DNA of 43,090 bases, from positions 1 through 43,090 of the forward strand of contig JAZSPG010000093.1 in assembly GCA_045537295.1 (NCBI GenBank), in the 5' to 3' direction. Numbering within the stretch: position 1 is the first letter of the stretch; each line of letters starts with the position of its first letter. Positions 36,385 through 43,090 of the stretch are shown here, piece by piece. The notes beneath the pieces were generated by a model. The model had not been told where the DNA came from, did not search any database, and was given only the letters and a program-made list of their open reading frames with translations. The DNA comes from Scatosoma sp045537295 (lineage in GTDB: Bacteria; Bacillota; Clostridia; Christensenellales; Borkfalkiaceae). Made by a program: the position numbers and the translations under genes.

Positions 36385-36408
36385 ACCGACTGCAACGAGG
36401 CAGTCGGT
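36385..36408 (-). terminator. Hairpin after rpmA (probable terminator)
   Basis: A 9-bp stem ACCGACTGC/GCAGTCGGT with a 6-nt loop, followed on minus by TGTTGTTTTC. The T-run is interrupted, so strength is uncertain. Confidence 0.55.
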
Positions 36409-36422
36409 AATCGTTTGTTTGC

Positions 36423-36707
36423 TTATTGCGCGTCCGCTACGGGATACACGCTTGCTTTTTTCTTGTCTTTGCCCATTCTTTCGTAACGAACGATACCGTC
36501 CACGAGAGCAAACAACGTGTCGTCCTTGCCGATACCTACGTTTGCGCCGGGATGAATTTTCGTGCCTCTTTGACGGACGAGAATGTTTCCTGCGAGTACG
36601 GCTTGACCGTCGCTACGCTTGGTGCCAAGGCGTTTCGCCTCGCTATCTCTACCGTTGTGGGAAGAACCGGTACCCTTTTTATGAGCGAATAAACGAATAA
36701 AAATCAT
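36423..36707 (-). CDS. rpmA: 50S ribosomal protein L27
   Basis: A 94-aa L27. Seen: AHKKGTGSSHNGRDSEAKRLG, GQAVLAGNILVRQRGTKIHPG and GKDDTLFALVDGIVRYER, all standard. The N-terminus MIFIRLF before AHKKG is a short hydrophobic extension of the type that in Firmicutes is removed by the Prp protease (usual form MLKxNLQFFA). The usual prp gene between rplU and rpmA is absent: only 71 bp separate the two. Confidence 0.97.
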   Translation of the reverse strand: MIFIRLFAHKKGTGSSHNGRDSEAKRLGTKRSDGQAVLAGNILVRQRGTKIHPGANVGIGKDDTLFALVDGIVRYERMGKDKKKASVYPVADAQ

Positions 36708-36778
36708 TTTTCTTTCTCCTTAATTTTAGATTTGCACTTGCTCATTTTAAGGCAAGTTTCGTTGGGTTGTCACGAAGA

Positions 36779-37084
36779 TTAAAGTTCGATTTTTTCTACT
36801 TTAACTGCCGTGAAAGGTTGTCTGTGACCTTGCTTTTTACGCTCGTTTTTCTTTGCTTTGTACTTGAAAACGATAATCTTCTTAGCCTTGTCTTGCTTTA
36901 CAACCGTAGCGGTAACTTTCGCCGACGCAACTTCCGCGCCCGTCTTGATACCGTTTTCGTCCGCAACCATAAGCACCGCAAAAGATACCGTATCGCCTTC
37001 GTTTGCCGAAAGCTTTTCAACGCGGATAACGTCGCCTTCCGATACCTTGTACTGCTTGTTGCCGTTGTCGATAATAGCGTACAT
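36779..37084 (-). CDS. rplU: 50S ribosomal protein L21
   Basis: A 101-aa L21. Seen: MYAIIDNGNKQYKVSEGDVIRVEK, V...VLMVADENGIKTGAE, and the C-terminal KYKAKKNERKKQGHRQPFTAVKV, the diagnostic L21 signature. GAGGAGGTAAAAACTTT precedes the ATG. It leads the rplU-rpmA operon with a leader of about 120 nt. Confidence 0.97.
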   Translation of the reverse strand: MYAIIDNGNKQYKVSEGDVIRVEKLSANEGDTVSFAVLMVADENGIKTGAEVASAKVTATVVKQDKAKKIIVFKYKAKKNERKKQGHRQPFTAVKVEKIEL

Positions 37085-37206
37085 AAAGTTTTTACCTCCT
37101 CTTTCCAGTCTCGAAGAATAACCAAGGCGCGCTTAGTTTTTGGGGTAATTTTTATCCAAAAACCCGAAATTTAAGCGACTTAAAAAAGCCCGTTTCTATC
37201 GGCTCG
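37085..37206 (-). promoter_or_regulatory. Leader of rplU-rpmA with attenuator-like hairpin
   Basis: The transcribed leader begins with AGCCG-ATAGAAA-CGGGCT (one bulge) followed by six T, at about 37182-37206, resembling a weak terminator right after the start point. It could be an L21 autoregulatory leader; I cannot match it base by base to the known L21 leader family. Confidence 0.4.
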
Positions 37207-37212
37207 GATATT

Positions 37213-37241
37213 ACTATACCATATTCGCGCGTTGCCGTCAA
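37213..37241 (-). promoter_or_regulatory. Sigma-A promoter of rplU-rpmA
   Basis: On minus: TTGACG (37236-37241), 17 bp, TATAGT (37213-37218). Confidence 0.8.
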
Positions 37242-37344
37242 GCGTTTTTTGCGGTATTTCCCGTAATTTTATAAAAAAATCGTCTTTTTTGGTATGAAAG
37301 GCGGGAAAGAGAGGTAGACTGAATAGAAAAGGAGAGTAATCGCT

Positions 37345-37791
37345 ATGGAAAACCAAAAAAGTAAAAAATCCGAAGAAGTTTTAGCGGAAATTTACCGCAA
37401 CGCGCAACTTGCGTTGCAGTCTATTTCGAATATTTTACCGCAGGTCGAGGACGAGGAAGTGCGCGCCGAGCTTTTATCCCAGCACGAGTTATACGAGCAA
37501 TTATCCGCGAAAGCGTCCAAGATTGCAAAGGATAAAAATATTGAACTTAAAGAACCCAACCCGTTCAAAAAAGCAATGATGTGGGGGTCGATTAAGATGA
37601 GTACCCTCACCGACAATTCCCGCGCACATATCGCGGATATGATGGTTCAGGGAACGGTAATGGGCAACACCTCTTTGCGTAGTTCGGCAAGCGAACTCAA
37701 CCCAGAAGAAGACCCTGAAATTTACGCTTTGATGGACGAAATGCTGAAAATGGAAGAACAGCTTGAAAAGAAGTGGAAAGAGTATTTATAA
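37345..37791 (+). CDS. Uncharacterised helical protein, 148 aa
   Basis: A soluble, almost wholly alpha-helical protein. Helix-forming blocks: EEVLAEIYRNAQLALQSISNILPQ, EEVRAELLSQHELYEQLSAKASKIAKDKN (quoted in part), NPFKKAMMWGSIKMSTL, AHIADMMVQGTVMG, and DPEIYALMDEMLKMEEQLEKKWKEYL at the end. The layout of four helices with acidic/His positions resembles small four-helix-bundle (ferritin-like or DUF2383-like) proteins, but I cannot assign a family. AAAAGGAGAGTAATCGCT precedes the ATG. It is convergent with rqcH, with repeat E in the gap. Confidence 0.8.
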   Translation: MENQKSKKSEEVLAEIYRNAQLALQSISNILPQVEDEEVRAELLSQHELYEQLSAKASKIAKDKNIELKEPNPFKKAMMWGSIKMSTLTDNSRAHIADMMVQGTVMGNTSLRSSASELNPEEDPEIYALMDEMLKMEEQLEKKWKEYL

Positions 37792-37795
37792 TATA

Positions 37796-37950
37796 GAATG
37801 AAGTGCAAACCTGCGGTTTGCATGAATTGCGCCTGACGGCGCGTGAAGAATGAATTGCACGCTTTGCGTGCATTGCGGTAAGAATTATAAAATTTTACAA
37901 TAATGAAACGCGTTGCGTTTCCATTCACGCGTTGAAAACGCAATTCATTC
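37796..37950. repeat. Palindrome-mosaic repeat, copy E (plus orientation)
   Basis: Modules in order: GCAAACC-TGC-GGTTTGC, GCGCC-TGAC-GGCGC, GCACGC-TTT-GCGTGC, the AT-rich core (GGTAAGAATTATAAAATTTTACAATAA, i.e. GGTAAGAATTATAA then AATTTTACAATAA), GAAACGC-GTT-GCGTTTC, and GCGTT-GAA-AACGC, with GAATGAATT linkers. It starts 4 bp after one gene's stop and contains the rqcH stop codon. Confidence 0.85.
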
Positions 37951-39633
37951 TTTATGCGCGTTGGGCGTTACGAGCAGGGTTTTGTAGTCGGTATAGACTA
38001 CGAAACCCGCTTTGCTTTTGCTGGGTTTTTTGACGAATTTGCGTTTGCAATAATCGATAGGCAGTTTGTCCGCGTCACGACCCTCGGAATAGTACGCGCA
38101 AAGCTCGGCGGAGAATAAAAGCGTTTCGTTAGATACCTGCCCCCCACGCGTGAGGATAATGACGTGCGAAGAATGGTATTTTTGCGCGTGCAACCAAATA
38201 TCGTCGGGCGAGGCTAAGCGAAGCAAGCGGTCATTTTGTAAATTGTTTCTACCCACCAAAACGGTATACCCGCCGTGCGTGTATTCCCTAAAAGGTATTT
38301 CCTCTTTTTTGGGTTTTTTGCCTACTTTTTCTTTGGGTGCGCGGAGCAAGCCGACTTGGATAAGTTCCTCGGTGATTTCCCGTAAATCTTCTTCCGTTTC
38401 GGCGGTTTGAATTGCGGATAAAATGCTGTCCGCGTAAAAAAGTTCCCCCTCGTCCTTGTTTTTCATTTCCGTCAAAATTTCCTTGGCGCGTTTTTGCTTG
38501 TTGTATGTGCGGAAATACCGTTGTGCGTTTTGCGCGGGCGAAAGGGTGCTATCGAGTAAAATTTTCAAGCTTTCGCCCTGTGTAGAATACCAGTTTTGTA
38601 AAGTTATGCTCGTCATACCCTTTTGTATTTTATATAAATTTGCGGTGAGAAGTTCGCCTTTGATGCGGTTTTCCTCCGCTTTTTCGCTATCGCGAAGTTT
38701 ATCGAGGGTATCTTGCAGGCGTTTGGCGGTCTTTTTGCGTAACGCTTTGGCTGAACTTTCCAACTTGCGTTTTTTATCCTCGAAGGATTTTTTATTTTCG
38801 CGACGGGAATAGTATTCGTCCTCCGCTTTGCAAAGCGAGGGCATTTTTTCACCGCCTAAAACCTCGAAAGCAAAAAAGTCCGTTACCGTACCGTTTTTGT
38901 CGTAGACAATATGCGGGTTGCAAGGTTCGTTTTCGAAAAATTCGGGCAGGAAATCCCAAAGGGGTAAATTGCAATTTTTCGCGCGTTTGACAATTTCGCG
39001 CGCCGTTGGCAAAGCCAGCCCCGCAACGCTTTCAAATAAGAATACGGCAAGCGTTTCTTCGTCGGGGTTTTCGTGTAACGCAAAGAAGTTTTGCAGGCGT
39101 GAACGCATACCTGCCCTATCTAAATAGGATAATTTATCCTGCGGAGCGGGGTAGGCGTACTGCGCGCCCGAGAACAAAATACGGTGGGTATCGTCCACCA
39201 AAGCGGTACTTTTGAGCGCGCCTAAAATAACCCCGTTTTCGACGAGGATAAGATTAGAATACTTGCCCATCAGCTCGCAAATAAGCGTTCGGTTACACTC
39301 GGAAAAATCGCCCGTACAATGCAGGGAAATTTCGAGAATGCGTTCGGCTTGATACTGCGAAATAGATAAAATTTCCGCGCCCTGTAAATGTTTTCGAAGT
39401 AGCATACAAAAATTCGGTGCGATAGGCGCGGGTTCTTTTTCGTATGCGGAAAGGCACACGCGCGCCGTGGACGCGGAGGTGCTTAAAACGAGTTTTACCG
39501 TCGTTTTTCCCGTGTATATAATAAAGGTAAGCTCGTCTTTATTCGCTTGTGAGATGCGGTTGATTTTCCCGCCGACTAAAAACGCGTTGAGTTCTTGCGC
39601 GATTCGGCGGATATGAAAGGCGTCCTGTGGCAT
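37945..39633 (-). CDS. rqcH: Rqc2/RqcH NFACT ribosome quality-control factor
   Basis: A 562-aa NFACT-family protein that binds stalled 50S-peptidyl-tRNA and directs C-terminal alanine tailing. Domains: NFACT-N at 1-200 (FHIRRIAQELNAFLVGGKINRISQ..., ICELMGKYSNLILV at 123-136), a helical middle with coiled coil at about 280-420 (KSFEDKKRKLESSAKALRKK), and NFACT-R at about 445-555 (GYTVLVGRNNLQNDRLL, DDIWLHAQKYHSSHVII). The residue pair known as Asp97-Arg98 in B. subtilis is Glu97-Arg98 here. Its stop codon lies in mosaic repeat E. Alanine tailing signals for ClpXP/Trc degradation, and clpP and clpX lie 2 kb away. Confidence 0.95.
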   Translation of the reverse strand: MPQDAFHIRRIAQELNAFLVGGKINRISQANKDELTFIIYTGKTTVKLVLSTSASTARVCLSAYEKEPAPIAPNFCMLLRKHLQGAEILSISQYQAERILEISLHCTGDFSECNRTLICELMGKYSNLILVENGVILGALKSTALVDDTHRILFSGAQYAYPAPQDKLSYLDRAGMRSRLQNFFALHENPDEETLAVFLFESVAGLALPTAREIVKRAKNCNLPLWDFLPEFFENEPCNPHIVYDKNGTVTDFFAFEVLGGEKMPSLCKAEDEYYSRRENKKSFEDKKRKLESSAKALRKKTAKRLQDTLDKLRDSEKAEENRIKGELLTANLYKIQKGMTSITLQNWYSTQGESLKILLDSTLSPAQNAQRYFRTYNKQKRAKEILTEMKNKDEGELFYADSILSAIQTAETEEDLREITEELIQVGLLRAPKEKVGKKPKKEEIPFREYTHGGYTVLVGRNNLQNDRLLRLASPDDIWLHAQKYHSSHVIILTRGGQVSNETLLFSAELCAYYSEGRDADKLPIDYCKRKFVKKPSKSKAGFVVYTDYKTLLVTPNAHKE

Positions 39634-39707
39634 AAGCGCTCCTTGTTTTGCCGTCGATTTTTTGGAAATTTGCCAAAAATCGCCGTTTAGAAAAAATCTT
39701 TTCTTAA

Positions 39708-39736
39708 ATTATAGCGTAAAATTGCAAAATTGTAAA
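39708..39736 (-). promoter_or_regulatory. Sigma-A promoter of rqcH
   Basis: On minus: TTTACA (39731-39736), 17 bp, TATAAT (39708-39713). The 216-bp divergent gap to tig also holds AT-rich sequence with a weak TAAAAT -10 toward tig (about 39769-39774). Confidence 0.75.
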
Positions 39737-39849
39737 TAAAAACGCTTTATTTTCTTTGATAAATATGATAAAATGTAATGAGCGGACGGAAAAAACCGTT
39801 CTAAAAACAAGGAAAACAAAAAAATCAGCATAAAAGCAGGAGAAGTATT

Positions 39850-41148
39850 ATGAAACACACGACCAAAGCCGGCGAAAAGAGTACGGTAAAAATCACTCTC
39901 AAATTTGACGCGGAAGAATGGAAATCAGCGCAAACGCAAGCGTATTTGAAAACGCGCGCAAAATTTGCGGTAAACGGGTTCCGTAAAGGTAAAGCGCCTA
40001 AAAACGTTATCGAGAACGTTTACGGGAAAGGCGTTTTCTACGAGGACGCGCTGAATATCCTCTTTTCCGAAAATTACGGCAAGGTAATTGAGAAAAACGA
40101 AAAGAAATTTACCGTCGTGGGCGACCCCGACGTTTCCGTAGAGGCGTTTTCCGACGAGGGCGTTACGCTCGTTGCTATCGTTCCCGTGAAACCCGAGGTA
40201 AAAATTTCCAGCTATAAGGGTATCAAAATCAAGCAATACGCGTATACTGTTAAGGACGAAGAATTGCAAGCCGAAATCGACAGACTGTTGGATAGAAACG
40301 CGCGCAAAGTTGAAGTTAAAGACCGTAACGCGCAAAACGGCGATATCGTGAATATCGATTTCGTAGGTACGGTGGACGGCGTGAAGTTCGACGGCGGTGA
40401 AGCGGAAGGCTTTGATTTGACGCTTGGAAGCGGTCAGTTTATCCCTGGGTTTGAAGACCAAGTGGTAGGTATGGCTATCGGCGAAACCAAGGACGTAAAC
40501 GTTACCTTCCCCGAAAATTATCAGGCGGAAAACTTGAAGGGCAAGCCCGCGGTGTTCAGCGTGAAACTTAACGGTATTCAAGCGAAAGAATTGCCTGAGC
40601 TTACCGACGAGTTCATTAAGGACGCGACGGGTAGCGAAAGCGTTGAGGCGTACAAGGCAAAGACGAAAGAACGTTTGCAAGACCAAGCGGATAAGCGCGC
40701 AAACGACGCGACGGAAAACAGTATTTTAGAGGCGATTGCGCAAAATACCGAAGTAGAAATTCCGCAAGCAATGATTGAAAGAGAGATTGATTCGCTCGTA
40801 CAAAAATTTGAGTATCAGCTTATGTACCAAGGCTTGAAGTTGCAAGATTATTTGGATTTCCTCAAAGTTACCGTTTCGGATTTCAGAAAGAACTACGAGG
40901 AACAAGCGAAAAAGAACGTGATGCATCAGTTGATTATTTCGCATATTATCAAGGAAGAAAATATCGAGGCGACGGAAGAAGAGGTAGACGCGAAGATTGC
41001 CGAGCAGGCAAAAGCGGTGGAAAAGGATTTCGAGGAATACAAGAAGGGTATGGACCCCCGTCAGTTCGAGTATATCCGTAGCGACCTTATTATCACGAAA
41101 CTCTTCACGATGCTCAAAGAAAGCAACGAGATGTACGTGGAAGAATAA
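39850..41148 (+). CDS. tig: Trigger factor chaperone
   Basis: A 432-aa ribosome-bound chaperone and prolyl isomerase. The N-terminal ribosome-binding domain (about 1-115) carries the tail signature NGFRKGKAPKNVIE (usual GFRxGKxP). The FKBP-type PPIase domain (about 150-245) has NGDIVNIDFVGTVDGVKFDGG, LTLGSGQFIPGFEDQVVGM and the usual end. The C-terminal substrate-cradle arms follow (260-430). CAGGAGAAGTATT precedes the ATG. It leads the conserved tig-clpP-clpX cluster; clpP follows after 29 bp. Confidence 0.97.
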   Translation: MKHTTKAGEKSTVKITLKFDAEEWKSAQTQAYLKTRAKFAVNGFRKGKAPKNVIENVYGKGVFYEDALNILFSENYGKVIEKNEKKFTVVGDPDVSVEAFSDEGVTLVAIVPVKPEVKISSYKGIKIKQYAYTVKDEELQAEIDRLLDRNARKVEVKDRNAQNGDIVNIDFVGTVDGVKFDGGEAEGFDLTLGSGQFIPGFEDQVVGMAIGETKDVNVTFPENYQAENLKGKPAVFSVKLNGIQAKELPELTDEFIKDATGSESVEAYKAKTKERLQDQADKRANDATENSILEAIAQNTEVEIPQAMIEREIDSLVQKFEYQLMYQGLKLQDYLDFLKVTVSDFRKNYEEQAKKNVMHQLIISHIIKEENIEATEEEVDAKIAEQAKAVEKDFEEYKKGMDPRQFEYIRSDLIITKLFTMLKESNEMYVEE

Positions 41149-41177
41149 TAAATAAAAAATAAGGAAACAAAATTCTT

Positions 41178-41768
41178 ATGGAAAAGAACGTTTTAATCCC
41201 CTACGTTGTGGAACGCACCTCTTCGGGTGAGCGCACTTACGATTTGTATTCAAGGCTGTTAGACGATAGAATCGTGTTTTTGAGCGGTGAAGTCAATGAC
41301 GCGTTGGCAAATACTATCGTAGCGCAGTTGATTTATTTGGAAGGCAAAGACCCGACCAAAGACATCAGCTTGTATATCAATTCCCCCGGCGGTAGCGTAA
41401 CGGCAGGTATGGCTATTTACGACACGATGAATTATATCAAATGCGACGTATCTACAATTTGTATCGGTATGGCGGCGTCTATGGGCGCGTTCTTGTTGTC
41501 GAGCGGTACGAAGGGAAAGCGTTTTGCGTTGCCTAATTCCGAAATTATGATTCACCAGCCACTTGGCGGAGCGCAAGGTCAGGCGAGCGATATAAAAATC
41601 CACGCCGAGCATATCCTTCGCACCAAAGCTAAGCTCAACCGTATTTTAGCGGAAAATTGCGGTAAGGATATCGCGACTTTGGAACGCGACACCGACAGAG
41701 ATAACTTTATGTCGGCGGACGAGGCGAGGGCTTACGGGCTTATTGATAAGGTATTTATCAGAAGATAA
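41178..41768 (+). CDS. clpP: ATP-dependent Clp protease proteolytic subunit
   Basis: A 196-aa serine peptidase of the ClpP tetradecamer, which works with ClpX. The catalytic triad is Ser101 (GMAASMGA), His126 (MIHQPLGG) and Asp175 (DTDRDNFM); positions align with B. subtilis Ser98/His123/Asp172. YINSPGGSVTAGMAIYDTM is intact. AAGGAAACAAAATTCTT precedes the ATG. It follows tig closely; a terminator after clpP and a new promoter separate it in part from clpX. Confidence 0.98.
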   Translation: MEKNVLIPYVVERTSSGERTYDLYSRLLDDRIVFLSGEVNDALANTIVAQLIYLEGKDPTKDISLYINSPGGSVTAGMAIYDTMNYIKCDVSTICIGMAASMGAFLLSSGTKGKRFALPNSEIMIHQPLGGAQGQASDIKIHAEHILRTKAKLNRILAENCGKDIATLERDTDRDNFMSADEARAYGLIDKVFIRR

Positions 41769-41793
41769 ACGGCAAATTTAGAGAAATACGAAC

Positions 41794-41836
41794 GCGCAAA
41801 ACCACTTTTGAACGGTGATTTTGCGCGGTATTTTTC
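41794..41836 (+). terminator. Terminator between clpP and clpX
   Basis: A 13-bp stem with one mismatch (41794-41806 with 41816-41828), then GTATTTTT. It would stop part of the tig-clpP transcription. Confidence 0.75.
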
Positions 41837-41845
41837 CAAATCGTT

Positions 41846-41874
41846 TGAAAGAGAAGAAAAAAGGGTATAAGATA
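41846..41874 (+). promoter_or_regulatory. Possible sigma-A promoter of clpX
   Basis: TTGAAA (41846-41851), 17 bp, TAAGAT (41869-41874). A weaker alternative -10 TATAAG overlaps it at 15-bp spacing. No CIRCE or CtsR-type operator was seen. Confidence 0.5.
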
Positions 41875-41937
41875 ACGGTAACGCGTTTTGCCCGCGTTGC
41901 ATACTATATCTTAAACTGAGAAATTTGGAGAAACAGA

Positions 41938-43090
41938 ATGTCGAATAAACGTCAACAATGTTCGTTTTGCGGGAAAGAAAAGGAAAATTCCCGCCGTATG
42001 ATTTCAGGTCCGGACGGCGTTTGCATTTGCGACGAGTGCGTCGAAATTTGCAAATCAATGGTGGACGAATGGGACGGCGAGGACGAACCGCAAAAGGAAG
42101 TCCCCTTGAAAAAACCCGCGGAAATTAAAGCGGAGCTGGATAAATATATCGTCGGTCAAGACAAAGCCAAGCGCGTGCTGTCCGTTGCGGTGTATAACCA
42201 TTACAAGCGTATCAACGCCACGGCGAAACTCAAAAAGGACGACGACGGCGTGGAGATTGAAAAAAGCAACGTATTGTTGCTCGGCCCTACGGGTAGCGGG
42301 AAAACCCTGCTCGCCCGCACGCTTGCAAAGATATTAAACGTACCGTTCGCTACCTCGGACGCAACCACGCTCACCGAGGCGGGCTACGTGGGCGAGGACG
42401 TGGAAAATATCCTCTTAAAGCTTATCCAAAACGCCGATTACGATATCGAACGCGCACAACGCGGGATTATCTATATCGACGAGATTGATAAGATAGCGAG
42501 AAAGGGCGAAAACGTGTCCATCACCCGCGACGTATCGGGCGAGGGCGTGCAACAGGCGCTTTTGAAAATTATCGAAAGCACGACGGCGAACGTTCCCCCG
42601 CAGGGCGGTAGAAAACACCCCAACCAAGAATGTCTGCGTATCGACACCACGAATATCCTCTTTATTTGCGGAGGCGCGTTCGTGGGCTTGGATAAAATCG
42701 TTTCGTCGCGAAAGGACGACACCACCCTCGGTTTCGGCGGGAAGGTACGTCTTGGCGAGGGCGAGGCGGACTATTCGGTACTCGACGACGTAAAACCGCA
42801 GGATTTGACGAAGTTCGGGCTTATTCCCGAGTTCGTGGGCAGACTGCCTATCGTCGTCAATTTAGACCCGCTTGGCGAGGACGCGTTGGTGAAAATTCTC
42901 ACCGAACCCAAGAACGCGATTATCAAGCAATACCAAAAACTCGTGGGCTTTGACGGCGTGAAACTGACGGTGGAAGAGGACGCGGTGCGCGAAATCGCGC
43001 AAACGGCAATCCGTTTGAAAACGGGCGCGCGCGGGCTTAGAACGATCATCGAAAGCGTGATGACGGAAATTATGTATAAAATCCCGTCCG
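41938..43090 (+). CDS. clpX: ClpX ATPase subunit (runs off right edge)
   Basis: The first 384 residues of ClpX, the AAA+ unfoldase that feeds ClpP. The N-terminal C4 zinc finger has CSFCGK at 8-13 and CICDECVEIC at 29-38. In the AAA+ module: Walker A GPTGSGKT, pore-1 GYVG, Walker B IIYIDEIDKI, RKH pore-2 loop (GGRKHP), arginine-finger region PEFVGRLP, and sensor-2 GARGLR. GGAGAAACAGA precedes the ATG at 41938. The frame is open to the last base; about 30-40 C-terminal residues are missing. It is the third gene of tig-clpP-clpX. Confidence 0.97.
   Translation, partial: MSNKRQQCSFCGKEKENSRRMISGPDGVCICDECVEICKSMVDEWDGEDEPQKEVPLKKPAEIKAELDKYIVGQDKAKRVLSVAVYNHYKRINATAKLKKDDDGVEIEKSNVLLLGPTGSGKTLLARTLAKILNVPFATSDATTLTEAGYVGEDVENILLKLIQNADYDIERAQRGIIYIDEIDKIARKGENVSITRDVSGEGVQQALLKIIESTTANVPPQGGRKHPNQECLRIDTTNILFICGGAFVGLDKIVSSRKDDTTLGFGGKVRLGEGEADYSVLDDVKPQDLTKFGLIPEFVGRLPIVVNLDPLGEDALVKILTEPKNAIIKQYQKLVGFDGVKLTVEEDAVREIAQTAIRLKTGARGLRTIIESVMTEIMYKIPS

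Overview
The window looks like the chromosome of a spore-forming Bacillota, most likely an uncultured Clostridia-type lineage. It carries a GerA/GerB/GerC germinant-receptor operon, YyaC, a PdaB-type deacetylase and RicT/YaaT. It also has candidate sigma-E and sigma-F promoters and Spo0A boxes. Coding density is high, Shine-Dalgarno sites are mostly AGGAGG-like, and consensus sigma-A promoters with 17-bp spacing recur. No rRNA, tRNA or CRISPR array was seen. I cannot name a genus from sequence alone.

Region by region. 1-1036: 3' end of gap, then two gene remnants (AraC C-terminus on minus, GH3 beta-glucosidase C-terminus on plus) that abut at one point. 1045-5322 (minus): two GDPD phosphodiesterases, a YugP-like Zn protease, rsmI and trmN6. 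5425-9294 (plus): spore germinant receptor operon. 9301-9950: a composite palindromic repeat followed by a gene-free block packed with DnaA boxes and three Spo0A-type boxes. 10-13.2 kb: cvpA with a 21-aa leader peptide gene, yyaC, a preQ1 riboswitch with queT, and a YwaF-like membrane protein. 13.2-15.2 kb: accessory patch with two XRE regulators, a SLOG/DUF1273 protein under an operator-bearing divergent promoter, and an AT-rich DUF4288 gene between inverted repeats. 15.2-19.9 kb (minus): the classic origin-side cluster dnaN-rpmH-rnpA-yidD-yidC-jag. 20.05-21.7 kb: a second SLOG gene, a strong oriC candidate (DnaA boxes, GC cluster, DnaA-trios, AT-rich DUE), then rsmG going right. 22-34 kb, almost all minus: cpsC-cpsD, ricT, holB, mntP, yaaO-like decarboxylase, an unknown membrane protein, greA-lysS, and an 84-aa protein-alaR-alaT operon. 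34-43 kb: pdaB, a tandem-OB SSB-like protein, ppa, rplU-rpmA, rqcH, and tig-clpP-clpX (clpX runs off the right end).

How it fits together. The window is an origin neighbourhood: replication (oriC, dnaN, holB), membrane protein insertion (yidC, yidD, jag), tRNA and ribosome biogenesis (rnpA, rpmH, rsmG, rsmI, trmN6) and proteostasis (tig, clpP, clpX, rqcH) sit beside sporulation genes. dnaA is absent from its usual place next to dnaN. A second DnaA-box cluster, the one carrying Spo0A boxes, lies about 11 kb from the trio-bearing origin. That arrangement is the most interesting feature, followed by a five-copy family of hairpin-mosaic repeats in intergenic gaps, and the operator-controlled SLOG genes near oriC.
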